Below the pieces are notes generated by a model. The model was not told the origin of the DNA. It did no database searches and saw nothing but the letters and a program-made list of their open reading frames with translations. From Auanema rhodensis (taxonomy: Eukaryota > Nematoda > Chromadorea > Rhabditida > Rhabditidae): a DNA stretch of 64,000 bases. Below are positions 11,301 through 24,506 of the stretch, in pieces; positions within the stretch are counted from its first letter, which is position 1; every line of letters begins with the position of its first letter. The stretch is from NCBI GenBank assembly GCA_964057225.1, contig OZ059896.1, positions 21,572,501-21,636,500 on the forward strand, given 5' to 3'. The position numbers were made by a program, and so were the translations under genes.

Positions 11301-12923
11301 ATCGTTTGAAAATTGATGCATTAGTGTATGTTGAGTTTCCATGTACACTCAACATTGCTTCCAAAAACATTTTGACAACAATTTTTTCGAAAAATTTCAA
11401 AATAATTTAGCAAAAAGTAGAAGTTTTTAGATTCCTTTTTTCAAGGCAAAGACGATGGACAATGTTATTCAACGAAAAAATTAATTCTTCAGGGTGAAAA
11501 TCGAGGATATAAGTGTGAACTTATATCAGTTGATATCTCGGTGCATTTTTAAGCTAGCGCAAATCTGATAACACAGATCGACGCAGCTTAAAAATCCGCA
11601 TCGAATGCACTATACCACATTGAGAAACGCTTAATACAAAAATTAGTTATGATCGTTTGAAAATTGATGCATTAGTGTATGTTGAGTTTCCATGTACACT
11701 CAACATTGCTTCCAAAAACATTTTGACAACAATTTTTTCGAAAAATTTCAAAATAATTTAGCAAAAAGTAGAAGTTTTTAGATTCCTTTTTTCAAGGCAA
11801 AGACGATGGACAATGTTATTCAACGAAAAAATTAATTCTTCAGGGTGAAAATCGAGGATATAAGTGTGAACTTATATCAGTTGATATCTCGATGCATTTT
11901 TAAGCTAGCGCAAATCTGATAACACAGATCGACGCAGCTTAAAAATCCGCATCGAATGCACTATACCACATTGAGAAACGTTTAATACAAAAATTAGTTA
12001 TGATCGTTTGAAAATTGATGCATTAGTGTATGTTGAGTTTCCATGTACACTCAACATTGCTTCCAAAAACATTTTGACAACAATTTTTTCGAAAAATTTC
12101 AAAATAATTTAGCAAAAAGTAGAAGTTTTTAGATTCCTTTTTTCAAGGCAAAGACGATGGACAATGTTATTCAACGAAAAAATTAATTCTTCAGGGTGAA
12201 AATCGAGGATATAAGTGTGAACTTATATCAGTTGATATCTCGGTGCATTTTTAAGCTAGCGCAAATCTGATAACACAGATCGACGCAGCTTAAAAATCCG
12301 CATCGAATGCACTATACCACATTGAGAAACGCTTAATACAAAAATTAGTTATGATCGTTTGAAAATTGATGCATTAGTGTATGTTGAGTTTCCATGTACA
12401 CTCTACATTGCTTCCAAAAACATTTTGACAAAAATTTTTTCGAAAAATTTCAAAATAATTTAGCAAAAAGTAGATGTTTTTAGATTCCTTTTTTCAAGGC
12501 AAAGACGATGGACAATGTTATTCAACGAAAAAATTAATTCTTCAGGGTGAAAATCGAGGATATAAGTGTGAACTTATATCAGTTGATATCTCGATGCATT
12601 TTTAAGCTAGCGCAAATATGATAACACAGATCGACGCAGCTTAAAAATCCGCATCGAATGCACTATACCACATTGAGAAACGCTTAATACAAAAATTAGT
12701 TATGATCGTTTGAAAATTGATGCATTAGTGTATGTTGAGTTTCCATGTACACTCAACATTGCTTCCAAAAACATTTTGACAAAAATTTTTTCGAAAAATT
12801 TCAAAATAATTTAGCAAAAAGTAGATGTTTTTAGATACCTTTTTTCAAGGCAAAGACGATGGACAATGTTATTCAACGAAAAAATTAATTCTTCAGGGTG
12901 AAAATCGAGGATATAAGTGTGCA
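8361..12923. repeat. Copies 25-37: pentamer period marked by a private CATCAAATG change
   Basis: A 1755-bp period links 8361-9764 with 10116-11519. Both contain a copy with C320, then a copy with G71 and CATCAAATG instead of CATCGAATG (copies at 8712 and 10467), then class C, then a CGA/C211/A254 copy. The shared CATCAAATG mutation shows that these copies descend from one duplication. The two blocks are not identical: the first copies differ at 46-49 (ATGG against CTGA). Copies at 11520-12923 include two A254 copies (the second with T111), a T183 copy and a copy at 12573 ending in C350, after which class A resumes. Confidence 0.8.
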
Positions 12924-15900
12924 CTTATATCAGTTGATATCTTGGTGCATTTTTAAGCTAGCGCAAATCTGATAACACAGATCGACGCAGCTTAAAAATC
13001 CGCATCGAATGCACTATACTACATTGAGAAACGCTTAATACAAAAGTTAGTTATGATCGTTTGAAAAATGATGCCTTAGTGTATGTTGAGTTTCCATGTA
13101 CACTCAACATTGCTTCCAAAAACATTTTGACAAAAATTTTTTCGATAAATTTCAAAATAATTTAGCAAAGAGTAGATGTTTTTAGATTCCTTTTTTTAAG
13201 GCAAAGACGATGGACAATGTTATTCAACGAAAAAATTAATTCTTCAGGGTGAAAATCGAGGATATAAGTGTGAACTTATATCAGTTGATATCTCGGTGCA
13301 TTTTTAAGCTAGCGCAAATCTGATAACACAGATCGACGCAGCTTAAAAATCCGCATCGAATGCACTATACTACATTGAGAAACGCTTAATACAAAAATTA
13401 GTTATGATCGTTTGAAAAATGATGCATTAGTGTATGTTGAGTTTCCATGTACACTCAACATTGCTTCCAAAAACATTTTGACAAAAATTTTTTCAAAAAA
13501 TTTCAAAATAATTTAGCAAAAAGTAGATGTTTTTAGATTCCTTTTTTCAAGGCAAAGACGATGGACAAAGTTATTCAACGAAAAAATTAATTCTTCAGGG
13601 TGAAAATCGAGGATATAAGTGTGCACTTATATCAGTTGATATCTTGGTGCATTTTTAAGCTAGCGCAAATCTGATAACACAGATCGACGCAGCTTAAAAA
13701 TCCGCATCGAATGCACTATACTACATTGAGAAACGCTTAATACAAAAGTTAGTTATGATCGTTTGAAAAATGATGCCTTAGTGTATGTTGAGTTTCCATG
13801 TACACTCAACATTGCTTCCAAAAACATTTTGACAAAAATTTTTTCGATAAATTTCAAAATAATTTAGCAAAGAGTAGATGTTTTTAGATTCCATTTTTTA
13901 AGGCAAAGACGATGGACAATGTTATTCAACGAAAAAATTAATTCTTCAGGGTGAAAATCGAGGATATAAGTGTGAACTTATATCAGTTGATATCTCGGTG
14001 CATTTTTAAGCTAGCGCAAATCTGATAACACAGATCGACGCAGCTTAAAAATCCGCATCGAATGCACTATACTACATTGAGAAACGCTTAATACAAAAAT
14101 TAGTTATGATCGTTTGAAAAATGATGCATTAGTGTATGTTGAGTTTCCATGTACACTCAACATTGCTTCCAAAAACATTTTGACAAAAATTTTTTCGAAA
14201 AATTTCAAAATAATTTAGCAAAAAGTAGATGTTTTTAGATTCCTTTTTTCAAGGCAAAGACGATGGACAATGTTATTCAACGAAAAAATTAATTCTTCAG
14301 GGTGAAAATCGAGGATATAAGTGTGAACTTATATCAGTTGATATCTCGGTGCATTTTTAAGCTAGCGCAAATCTGATAACACAGATCGACGCAGCTTAAA
14401 AATCCGCATCGAATGCACTATACCACATTGAGAAACGCTTGATACAAAAATTAGTTATGATCGTTTGAAAATTGATGCATTAGTGTATGTTGAGTTTCCA
14501 TGTACACTCTACATTGCTTCCAAAAACATTTTGACAAAAATTTTTTCGAAAAATTTCAAAATAATTTAGCAAAAAGTAGATCTTTTTAGATTCCTTTTTT
14601 CAAGGCAAAGACGATGGACAATGTTATTCAACGAAAAAATTAATTCTTCAGGGTGAAAATCGAGGATATAAGTGTGAACTTATATCAGTTGATATCTCGA
14701 TGCATTTTTAAGCTAGCGCAAATCTGATAACACAGATCGACGCAGCTTAAAAATCCGCATCGAATGCACTATACCACATTGAGAAACGCTTAATACAAAA
14801 ATTAGTTATGATCGTTTGAAAATTGATGCATTAGTGTATGTTGAGTTTCCATGTACACTCAACATTGCTTCCAAAAACATTTTGACAACAATTTTTTCGA
14901 AAAATTTCAAAATAATTTAGCAAAAAGTAGAAGTTTTTAGATTCCTTTTTTCAAGGCAAAGACGATGGACAATGTTATTCAACGAAAAAATTAATTCTTC
15001 AGGGTGAAAATCGAGGATATAAGTGTGAACTTATATCAGTTGATATCTCGGTGCATTTTTAAGCTAGCGCAAATCTGATAACACAGATCGACGCAGCTTA
15101 AAAATCCGCATCGAATGCACTATACTACATTGAGAAACGCTTAATACAAAAATTAGTTATGATCGTTTGAAAAATGATGCATTAGTGTATGTTGAGTTTC
15201 CATGTACACTCAACATTGCTTCCAAAAACATTTTGACAAAAATTTTTTCGAAAAATTTCAAAATAATTTAGCAAAAAGTAGATGTTTTTAGATTCCTTTT
15301 TTCAAGGCAAAGACGATGGACAATGTTATTCAACGAAAAAATTAATTCTTCAGGGTGAAAATCGAGGATATAAGTGTGAACTTATATCAGTTGATATCTC
15401 GGTGCATTTTTAAGCTAGCGCAAATCTGATAACACAGATCGACGCAGCTTAAAAATCCGCATCGAATGCACTATACCACATTGAGAAACGCTTGATACAA
15501 AAATTAGTTATGATCGTTTGAAAATTGATGCATTAGTGTATGTTGAGTTTCCATGTACACTCTACATTGCTTCCAAAAACATTTTGACAAAAATTTTTTC
15601 GAAAAATTTCAAAATAATTTAGCAAAAAGTAGATGTTTTTAGATTCCTTTTTTCAAGGCAAAGACGATGGACAATGTTATTCAACGAAAAAATTAATTCT
15701 TCAGGGTGAAAATCGAGGATATAAGTGTGAACTTATATCAGTTGATATCTCGGTGCATTTTTAAGCTAGCGCAAATCTGATAACACAGATCGACGCAGCT
15801 TAAAAATCCGCATCGAATGCACTATACTACATTGAGAAACGCTTAATACAAAAATTAGTTATGATCGTTTGAAAAATGATGCATTAGTGTATGTTGAGTT

Positions 15901-18188
15901 TCCATGTACACTCAACATTGCTTCCAAAAACATTTTGACAAAAATTTTTTCAAAAAATTTCAAAATAATTTAGCAAAAAGTAGATGTTTTTAGATTCCTT
16001 TTTTCAAGGCAAAGACGATGGACAAAGTTATTCAACGAAAAAATTAATTCTTCAGGGTGAAAATCGAGGATATAAGTGTGCACTTATATCAGTTGATATC
16101 TTGGTGCATTTTTAAGCTAGCGCAAATCTGATAACACAGATCGACGCAGCTTAAAAATCCGCATCGAATGCACTATACTACATTGAGAAACGCTTAATAC
16201 AAAAGTTAGTTATGATCGTTTGAAAAATGATGCCTTAGTGTATGTTGAGTTTCCATGTACACTCAACATTGCTTCCAAAAACATTTTGACAAAAATTTTT
16301 TCGATAAATTTCAAAATAATTTAGCAAAGAGTAGATGTTTTTAGATTCCTTTTTTTAAGGCAAAGACGATGGACAATGTTATTCAACGAAAAAATTAATT
16401 CTTCAGGGTGAAAATCGAGGATATAAGTGTGAACTTATATCAGTTGATATCTCGGTGCATTTTTAAGCTAGCGCAAATCCGATAACACAGATCGACGCAG
16501 CTTAAAAATCCGCATCGAATGCACTATACTACATTGAGAAACGCTTAATACAAAAATTAGTTATGATCGTTTGAAAAATGATGCATTAGTGTATGTTGAG
16601 TTTCCATGTACACTCAACATTGCTTCCAAAAACATTTTGACAAAAATTTTTTCGAAAAATTTCAAAATAATTTAGCAAAAAGTAGATGTTTTTAGATTCC
16701 TTTTTTCAAGGCAAAGACGATGGACAATGTTATTCAACGAAAAAATTAATTCTTCAGGGTGAAAATCGAGGATATAAGTGTGAACTTATATCAGTTGATA
16801 TCTCGGTGCATTTTTAAGCTAGCGCAAATCTGATAACACAGATCGACGCAGCTTAAAAATCCGCATCGAATGCACTATACCACATTGAGAAACGCTTGAT
16901 ACAAAAATTAGTTATGATCGTTTGAAAATTGATGCATTAGTGTATGTTGAGTTTCCATGTACACTCTACATTGCTTCCAAAAACATTTTGACAAAAATTT
17001 TTTCGAAAAATTTCAAAATAATTTAGCAAAAAGTAGATCTTTTTAGATTCCTTTTTTCAAGGCAAAGACGATGGACAATGTTATTCAACGAAAAAATTAA
17101 TTCTTCAGGGTGAAAATCGAGGATATAAGTGTGAACTTATATCAGTTGATATCTCGATGCATTTTTAAGCTAGCGCAAATCTGATAACACAGATCGACGC
17201 AGCTTAAAAATCCGCATCGAATGCACTATACCACATTGAGAAACGCTTAATACAAAAATTAGTTATGATCGTTTGAAAATTGATGCATTAGTGTATGTTG
17301 AGTTTCCATGTACACTCAACATTGCTTCCAAAAACATTTTGACAACAATTTTTTCGAAAAATTTCAAAATAATTTAGCAAAAAGTAGAAGTTTTTAGATT
17401 CCTTTTTTCAAGGCAAAGACGATGGACAATGTTATTCAACGAAAAAATTAATTCTTCAGGGTGAAAATCGAGGATATAAGTGTGAACTTATATCAGTTGA
17501 TATCTCGGTGCATTTTTAAGCTAGCGCAAATCTGATAACACAGATCGACGCAGCTTAAAAATCCGCATCGAATGCACTATACTACATTGAGAAACGCTTA
17601 ATACAAAAATTAGTTATGATCGTTTGAAAAATGATGCATTAGTGTATGTTGAGTTTCCATGTACACTCAACATTGCTTCCAAAAACATTTTGACAAAAAT
17701 TTTTTCGAAAAATTTCAAAATAATTTAGCAAAAAGTAGATGTTTTTAGATTCCTTTTTTCAAGGCAAAGACGATGGACAATGTTATTCAACGAAAAAATT
17801 AATTCTTCAGGGTGAAAATCGAGGATATAAGTGTGAACTTATATCAGTTGATATCTCGATGCATTTTTAAGCTAGCGCAAATCTGATAACACAGATCGAC
17901 GCAGCTTAAAAATCCGCATCGAATGCACTATACCACATTGAGAAACGCTTAATACAAAAATTAGTTATGATCGTTTGAAAATTGATGCATTAGTGTATGT
18001 TGAGTTTCCATGTACACTCAACATTGCTTCCAAAAACATTTTGACAACAATTTTTTCGAAAAATTTCAAAATAATTTAGCAAAAAGTAGAAGTTTTTAGA
18101 TTCCTTTTTTCAAGGCAAAGACGATGGACAATGTTATTCAACGAAAAAATTAATTCTTCAGGGTGAAAATCGAGGATATAAGTGTGAA
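12924..18188. repeat. Copies 38-52: heptamer HOR, 2457-bp period
   Basis: Six copies at 13275-15380 match six copies at 15732-17837 in class order (B, A, B, C, D, B), offset by seven units. Shared private marks prove the relationship: GGACAAAG near offset 295 in the first copy of each block, and C255 (GATCTTTTT) in the class C copy of each. Differences since duplication include CCATTTTTT near 13892 and CAAATCCGAT at 16480. An extra class C copy lies between the blocks at 15381. C255 also marks the class C copy at 19242, a further seven units on, so the heptamer reaches partly into the next segment. Confidence 0.83.
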
Positions 18189-21100
18189 CTTATATCAGTT
18201 GATATCTCGATGCATTTTTAAGCTAGCGCAAATCTGATAACACAGATCGACGCAGCTTAAAAATCCGCATCGAATGCACTATACCACATTGAGAAACGCT
18301 TAATACAAAAATTAGTTATGATCGTTTGAAAATTGATGCATTAGTGTATGTTGAGTTTCCATGTACACTCAACATTGCTTCCAAAAACATTTTGACAAAA
18401 ATTTTTTCGAAAAATTTCAAAACAATTTAGCAAAAAGTAGATGTTTATAGATTCCTTTTTTGAAGGCAAAGACGATGGACAATGTTATTCAACGAAAAAA
18501 TTAATTCTTCAGGGTGAAAATCGAGGATATAAGTGTGCACTTATATCAGTTGATATCTTGGTGCATTTTTAAGCTAGCGCAAATCTGATAACACAGATCG
18601 ACGCAGCTTAAAAATCCGCATCGAATGCACTATACTACATTGAGAAACGCTTAATACAAAAGTTAGTTATGATCGTTTGAAAAATGATGCCTTAGTGTAT
18701 GTTGAGTTTCCATGTACACTCAACATTGCTTCCAAAAACATTTTGACAAAAATTTTTTCGATAAATTTCAAAATAGTTTAGCAAAGAGTAGATGTTTTTA
18801 GATTCCTTTTTTTAAGGCAAAGACGATGGACAATGTTATTCAACGAAAAAATTAATTCTTCAGGGTGAAAATCGAGGATATAAGTGTGAACTTATATCAG
18901 TTGATATCTCGGTGCATTTTTAAGCTAGCGCAAATCTGATAACACAGATCGACGCAGCTTAAAAATCCGCATCGAATGCACTATACTACATTGAGAAACG
19001 CTTAATACAAAAATTAGTTATGATCGTTTGAAAAATGATGCATTAGTGTATGTTGAGTTTCCATGTACACTCAACATTGCTTCCAAAAACATTTTGACAA
19101 AAATTTTTTCGAAAAATTTCAAAATAATTTAGCAAAAAGTAGATGTTTTTAGATTCCTTTTTTCAAGGCAAAGACGATGGACAATGTTATTCAACGAAAA
19201 AATTAATTCTTCAGGGTGAAAATCGAGGATATAAGTGTGAACTTATATCAGTTGATATCTCGGTGCATTTTTAAGCTAGCGCAAATCTGATAACACAGAT
19301 CGACGCAGCTTAAAAATCCGCATCGAATGCACTATACCACATTGAGAAACGCTTGATACAAAAATTAGTTATGATCGTTTGAAAATTGATGCATTAGTGT
19401 ATGTTGAGTTTCCATGTACACTCTACATTGCTTCCAAAAACATTTTGACAAAAATTTTTTCGAAAAATTTCAAAATAATTTAGCAAAAAGTAGATCTTTT
19501 TAGATTCCTTTTTTCAAGGCAAAGACGATGGACAATGTTATTCAACGAAAAAATTAATTCTTCAGGGTGAAAATCGAGGATATAAGTGTGAACTTATATC
19601 AGTTGATATCTCGATGCATTTTTAAGCTAGCGCAAATCTGATAACACAGATCGACGCAGCTTAAAAATCCGCATCGAATGCACTATACCACATTGAGAAA
19701 CGCTTAATACAAAAATTAGTTATGATCGTTTGAAAATTGATGCATTAGTGTATGTTGAGTTTCCATGTACACTCAACATTGCTTCCAAAAACATTTTGAC
19801 AACAATTTTTTCGAAAAATTTCAAAATAATTTAGCAAAAAGTAGAAGTTTTTAGATTCCTTTTTTCAAGGCAAAGACGATGGACAATGTTATTCAACGAA
19901 AAAATTAATTCTTCAGGGTGAAAATCGAGGATATAAGTGTGAACTTATATCAGTTGATATCTCGATGCATTTTTAAGCTAGCGCAAATCTGATAACACAG
20001 ATCGACGCAGCTTAAAAATCCGCATCGAATGCACTATACCACATTGAGAAACGCTTAATACAAAAATTAGTTATGATCGTTTGAAAATTGATGCATTAGT
20101 GTATGTTGAGTTTCCATGTACACTCAACATTGCTTCCAAAAACATTTTGACAAAAATTTTTTCGAAAAATTTCAAAACAATTTAGCAAAAAGTAGATGTT
20201 TATAGATTCCTTTTTTGAAGGCAAAGACGATGGACAATGTTATTCAACGAAAAAATTAATTCTTCAGGGTGAAAATCGAGGATATAAGTGTGCACTTATA
20301 TCAGTTGATATCTTGGTGCATTTTTAAGCTAGCGCAAATCTGATAACACAGATCGACGCAGCTTAAAAATCCGCATCGAATGCACTATACTACATTGAGA
20401 AACGCTTAATACAAAAGTTAGTTATGATCGTTTGAAAAATGATGCCTTAGTGTATGTTGAGTTTCCATGTACACTCAACATTGCTTCCAAAAACATTTTG
20501 ACAAAAATTTTTTCGATAAATTTCAAAATAGTTTAGCAAAGAGTAGATGTTTTTAGATTCCTTTTTTTAAGGCAAAGACGATGGACAATGTTATTCAACG
20601 AAAAAATTAATTCTTCAGGGTGAAAATCGAGGATATAAGTGTGAACTTATATCAGTTGATATCTCGGTGCATTTTTAAGCTAGCGCAAATCTGATAACAC
20701 AGATCGACGCAGCTTAAAAATCCGCATCGAATGCACTATACTACATTGAGAAACGCTTAATACAAAAATTAGTTATGATCGTTTGAAAAATGATGCATTA
20801 GTGTATGTTGAGTTTCCATGTACACTCAACATTGCTTCCAAAAACATTTTGACAAAAATTTTTTCGAAAAATTTCAAAATAATTTAGCAAAAAGTAGATG
20901 TTTTTAGATTCCTTTTTTCAAGGCAAAGACGATGGACAATGTTATTCAACGAAAAAATTAATTCTTCAGGGTGAAAATCGAGGATATAAGTGTGAACTTA
21001 TATCAGTTGATATCTCGGTGCATTTTTAAGCTAGCGCAAATCTGATAACACAGATCGACGCAGCTTAAAAATCCGCATCGAATGCACTATACCACATTGA

Positions 21101-21698
21101 GAAACGCTTGATACAAAAATTAGTTATGATCGTTTGAAAATTGATGCATTAGTGTATGTTGAGTTTCCATGTACACTCTACATTGCTTCCAAAAACATTT
21201 TGACAAAAATTTTTTCGAAAAATTTCAAAATAATTTAGCAAAAAGTAGATGTTTTTAGATTCCTTTTTTCAAGGCAAAGACGATGGACAATGTTATTCAA
21301 CGAAAAAATTAATTCTTCAGGGTGAAAATCGAGGATATAAGTGTGAACTTATATCAGTTGATATCTCGATGCATTTTTAAGCTAGCGCAAATCTGATAAC
21401 ACAGATCGACGCAGCTTAAAAATCCGCATCGAATGCACTATACCACATTGAGAAACGCTTAATACAAAAATTAGTTCTGATCGTTTGAAAATTGATGCAT
21501 TAGTGTATGTTGAGTTTCCATGTACACTCAACATTGCTTCCAAAAACATTTTGACAACAATTTTTTCGAAAAATTTCAAAATAATTTAGCAAAAAGTAGA
21601 AGTTTTTAGATTCCTTTTTTCAAGGCAAAGACGATGGACAATGTTATTCAACGAAAAAATTAATTCTTCAGGGTGAAAATCGAGGATATAAGTGTGAA
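18189..21698. repeat. E-A-B-C-D pentamer, two units of 1755 bp
   Basis: 18189-19943 and 19944-21698 each read E, A, B, C, D. Both A copies carry G237. Both E copies have CGA at 20-22 and end in C350. The C copy of the first unit has C255 and that of the second does not. The D copy of the second unit has C at 21477 in place of A, a mark that reappears in the D copy at 23103. Confidence 0.83.
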
Positions 21699-24506
21699 CT
21701 TATATCAGTTGATATCTCGGTGCATTTTTAAGCTAGCGCAAATCTGATAACACAGATCGACGCAGCTTAAAAATCCGCATCGAATGCACTATACCACATT
21801 GAGAAACGCTTAATACAAAAATTAGTTATGATCGTTTGAAAATTGATGCATTAGTGTATGTTGAGTTTCCATGTACACTCTACATTGCTTCCAAAAACAT
21901 TTTGACAACAATTTTTTCGAAAAATTTCAAAATAATTTAGCAAAAAGTAGATGTTTTTAGATTCCTTTTTTCAAGGCAAAGACGATGGACAATGTTATTC
22001 AACGAAAAAATTAATTCTTCAGGGTGAAAATCGAGGATATAAGTGTGAACTTATATCAGTTGATATCTCGATGCATTTTTAAGCTAGCGCAAATATGATA
22101 ACACAGATCGACGCAGCTTAAAAATCCGCATCGAATGCACTATACCACATTGAGAAACGCTTAATACAAAAATTAGTTATGATCGTTTGAAAATTGATGC
22201 ATTAGTGTATGTTGAGTTTCCATGTACACTCAACATTGCTTCCAAAAACATTTTGACAAAAATTTTTTCGAAAAATTTCAAAACAATTTAGCAAAAAGTA
22301 GATGTTTATAGATTCCTTTTTTGAAGGCAAAGACGATGGACAATGTTATTCAACGAAAAAATTAATTCTTCAGGGTGAAAATCGAGGATATAAGTGTGCA
22401 CTTATATCAGTTGATATCTTGGTGCATTTTTAAGCTAGCGCAAATCTGATAACACAGATCGACGCAGCTTAAAAATCCGCATCGAATGCACTATACTACA
22501 TTGAGAAACGCTTAATACAAAAATTAGTTATGATCGTTTGAAAAATGATGCATTAGTGTATGTTGAGTTTCCATGTACACTCAACATTGCTTCCAAAAAC
22601 ATTTTGACAAAAATTTTTTCGAAAAATTTCAAAATAATTTAGCAAAAAGTAGATGTTTTTAGATTCCTTTTTTCAAGGCAAAGACGATGGACAATGTTAT
22701 TCAACGAAAAAATTAATTCTTCAGGGTGAAAATCGAGGATATAAGTGTGAACTTATATCAGTTGATATCTCGGTGCATTTTTAAGCTAGCGCAAATCTGA
22801 TAACACAGATCGACGCAGCTTAAAAATCCGCATCGAATGCACTATACCACATTGAGAAACGCTTGATACAAAAATTAGTTATGATCGTTTGAAAATTGAT
22901 GCATTAGTGTATGTTGAGTTTCCATGTACACTCTACATTGCTTCCAAAAACATTTTGACAAAAATTTTTTCGAAAAATTTCAAAATAATTTAGCAAAAAG
23001 TAGATGTTTTTAGATTCCTTTTTTCAAGGCAAAGACGATGGACAATGTTATTCAACGAAAAAATTAATTCTTCAGGGTGAAAATCGAGGATATAAGTGTG
23101 AACTTATATCAGTTGATATCTCGATGCATTTTTAAGCTAGCGCAAATCTGATAACACAGATCGACGCAGCTTAAAAATCCGCATCGAATGCACTATACCA
23201 CATTGAGAAACGCTTAATACAAAAATTAGTTCTGATCGTTTGAAAATTGATGCATTAGTGTATGTTGAGTTTCCATGTACACTCAACATTGCTTCCAAAA
23301 ACATTTTGACAACAATTTTTTCGAAAAATTTCAAAATAATTTAGCAAAAAGTAGAAGTTTTTAGATTCCTTTTTTCAAGGCAAAGACGATGGACAATGTT
23401 ATTCAACGAAAAAATTAATTCTTCAGGGTGAAAATCGAGGATATAAGTGTGAACTTATATCAGTTGATATCTCGGTGCATTTTTAAGCTAGCGCAAATCT
23501 GATAACACAGATCGACGCAGCTTAAAAATCCGCATCGAATGCACTATACCACATTGAGAAACGCTTAATACAAAAATTAGTTATGATCGTTTGAAAATTG
23601 ATGCATTAGTGTATGTTGAGTTTCCATGTACACTCTACATTGCTTCCAAAAACATTTTGACAACAATTTTTTCGAAAAATTTCAAAATAATTTAGCAAAA
23701 AGTAGATGTTTTTAGATTCCTTTTTTCAAGGCAAAGACGATGGACAATGTTATTCAACGAAAAAATTAATTCTTCAGGGTGAAAATCGAGGATATAAGTG
23801 TGAACTTATATCAGTTGATATCTCGATGCATTTTTAAGCTAGCGCAAATATGATAACACAGATCGACGCAGCTTAAAAATCCGCATCGAATGCACTATAC
23901 CACATTGAGAAACGCTTAATACAAAAATTAGTTATGATCGTTTGAAAATTGATGCATTAGTGTATGTTGAGTTTCCATGTACACTCAACATTGCTTCCAA
24001 AAACATTTTGACAAAAATTTTTTCGAAAAATTTCAAAACAATTTAGCAAAAAGTAGATGTTTATAGATTCCTTTTTTGAAGGCAAAGACGATGGACAATG
24101 TTATTCAACGAAAAAATTAATTCTTCAGGGTGAAAATCGAGGATATAAGTGTGCACTTATATCAGTTGATATCTTGGTGCATTTTTAAGCTAGCGCAAAT
24201 CTGATAACACAGATCGACGCAGCTTAAAAATCCGCATCGAATGCACTATACTACATTGAGAAACGCTTAATACAAAAATTAGTTATGATCGTTTGAAAAA
24301 TGATGCATTAGTGTATGTTGAGTTTCCATGTACACTCAACATTGCTTCCAAAAACATTTTGACAAAAATTTTTTCGAAAAATTTCAAAATAATTTAGCAA
24401 AAAGTAGATGTTTTTAGATTCCTTTTTTCAAGGCAAAGACGATGGACAATGTTATTCAACGAAAAAATTAATTCTTCAGGGTGAAAATCGAGGATATAAG
24501 TGTGAA
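20997..24506. repeat. C-D-F-E-B pentamer in tandem duplicate (2 x 1755 bp)
   Basis: 20997-22751 and 22752-24506 match copy by copy. The order is C; D with the private TTAGTTCTGATC; F (CGG at 20-22, T183, C211, T254); E with ATGA at 46-49; and a B-like copy with TGG at 20-22. I saw no difference between the two halves. The private A-to-C change (21477 and 23232) removes a minus-strand TAA, which is the only reason a 65-codon open frame appears in each half. Confidence 0.88.

Noticed and set aside
21382-21579. 65-codon open frame on the minus strand
   Set aside because: It exists only because one base change (C at 21477) removes a stop present in nearly every other copy; it has no family resemblance and lies wholly inside satellite units.
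23137-23334. Second identical 65-codon open frame on the minus strand
   Set aside because: It is the duplicate of the same mutated copy (C at 23232), produced by the 1755-bp tandem duplication; it is not an independent conserved gene.
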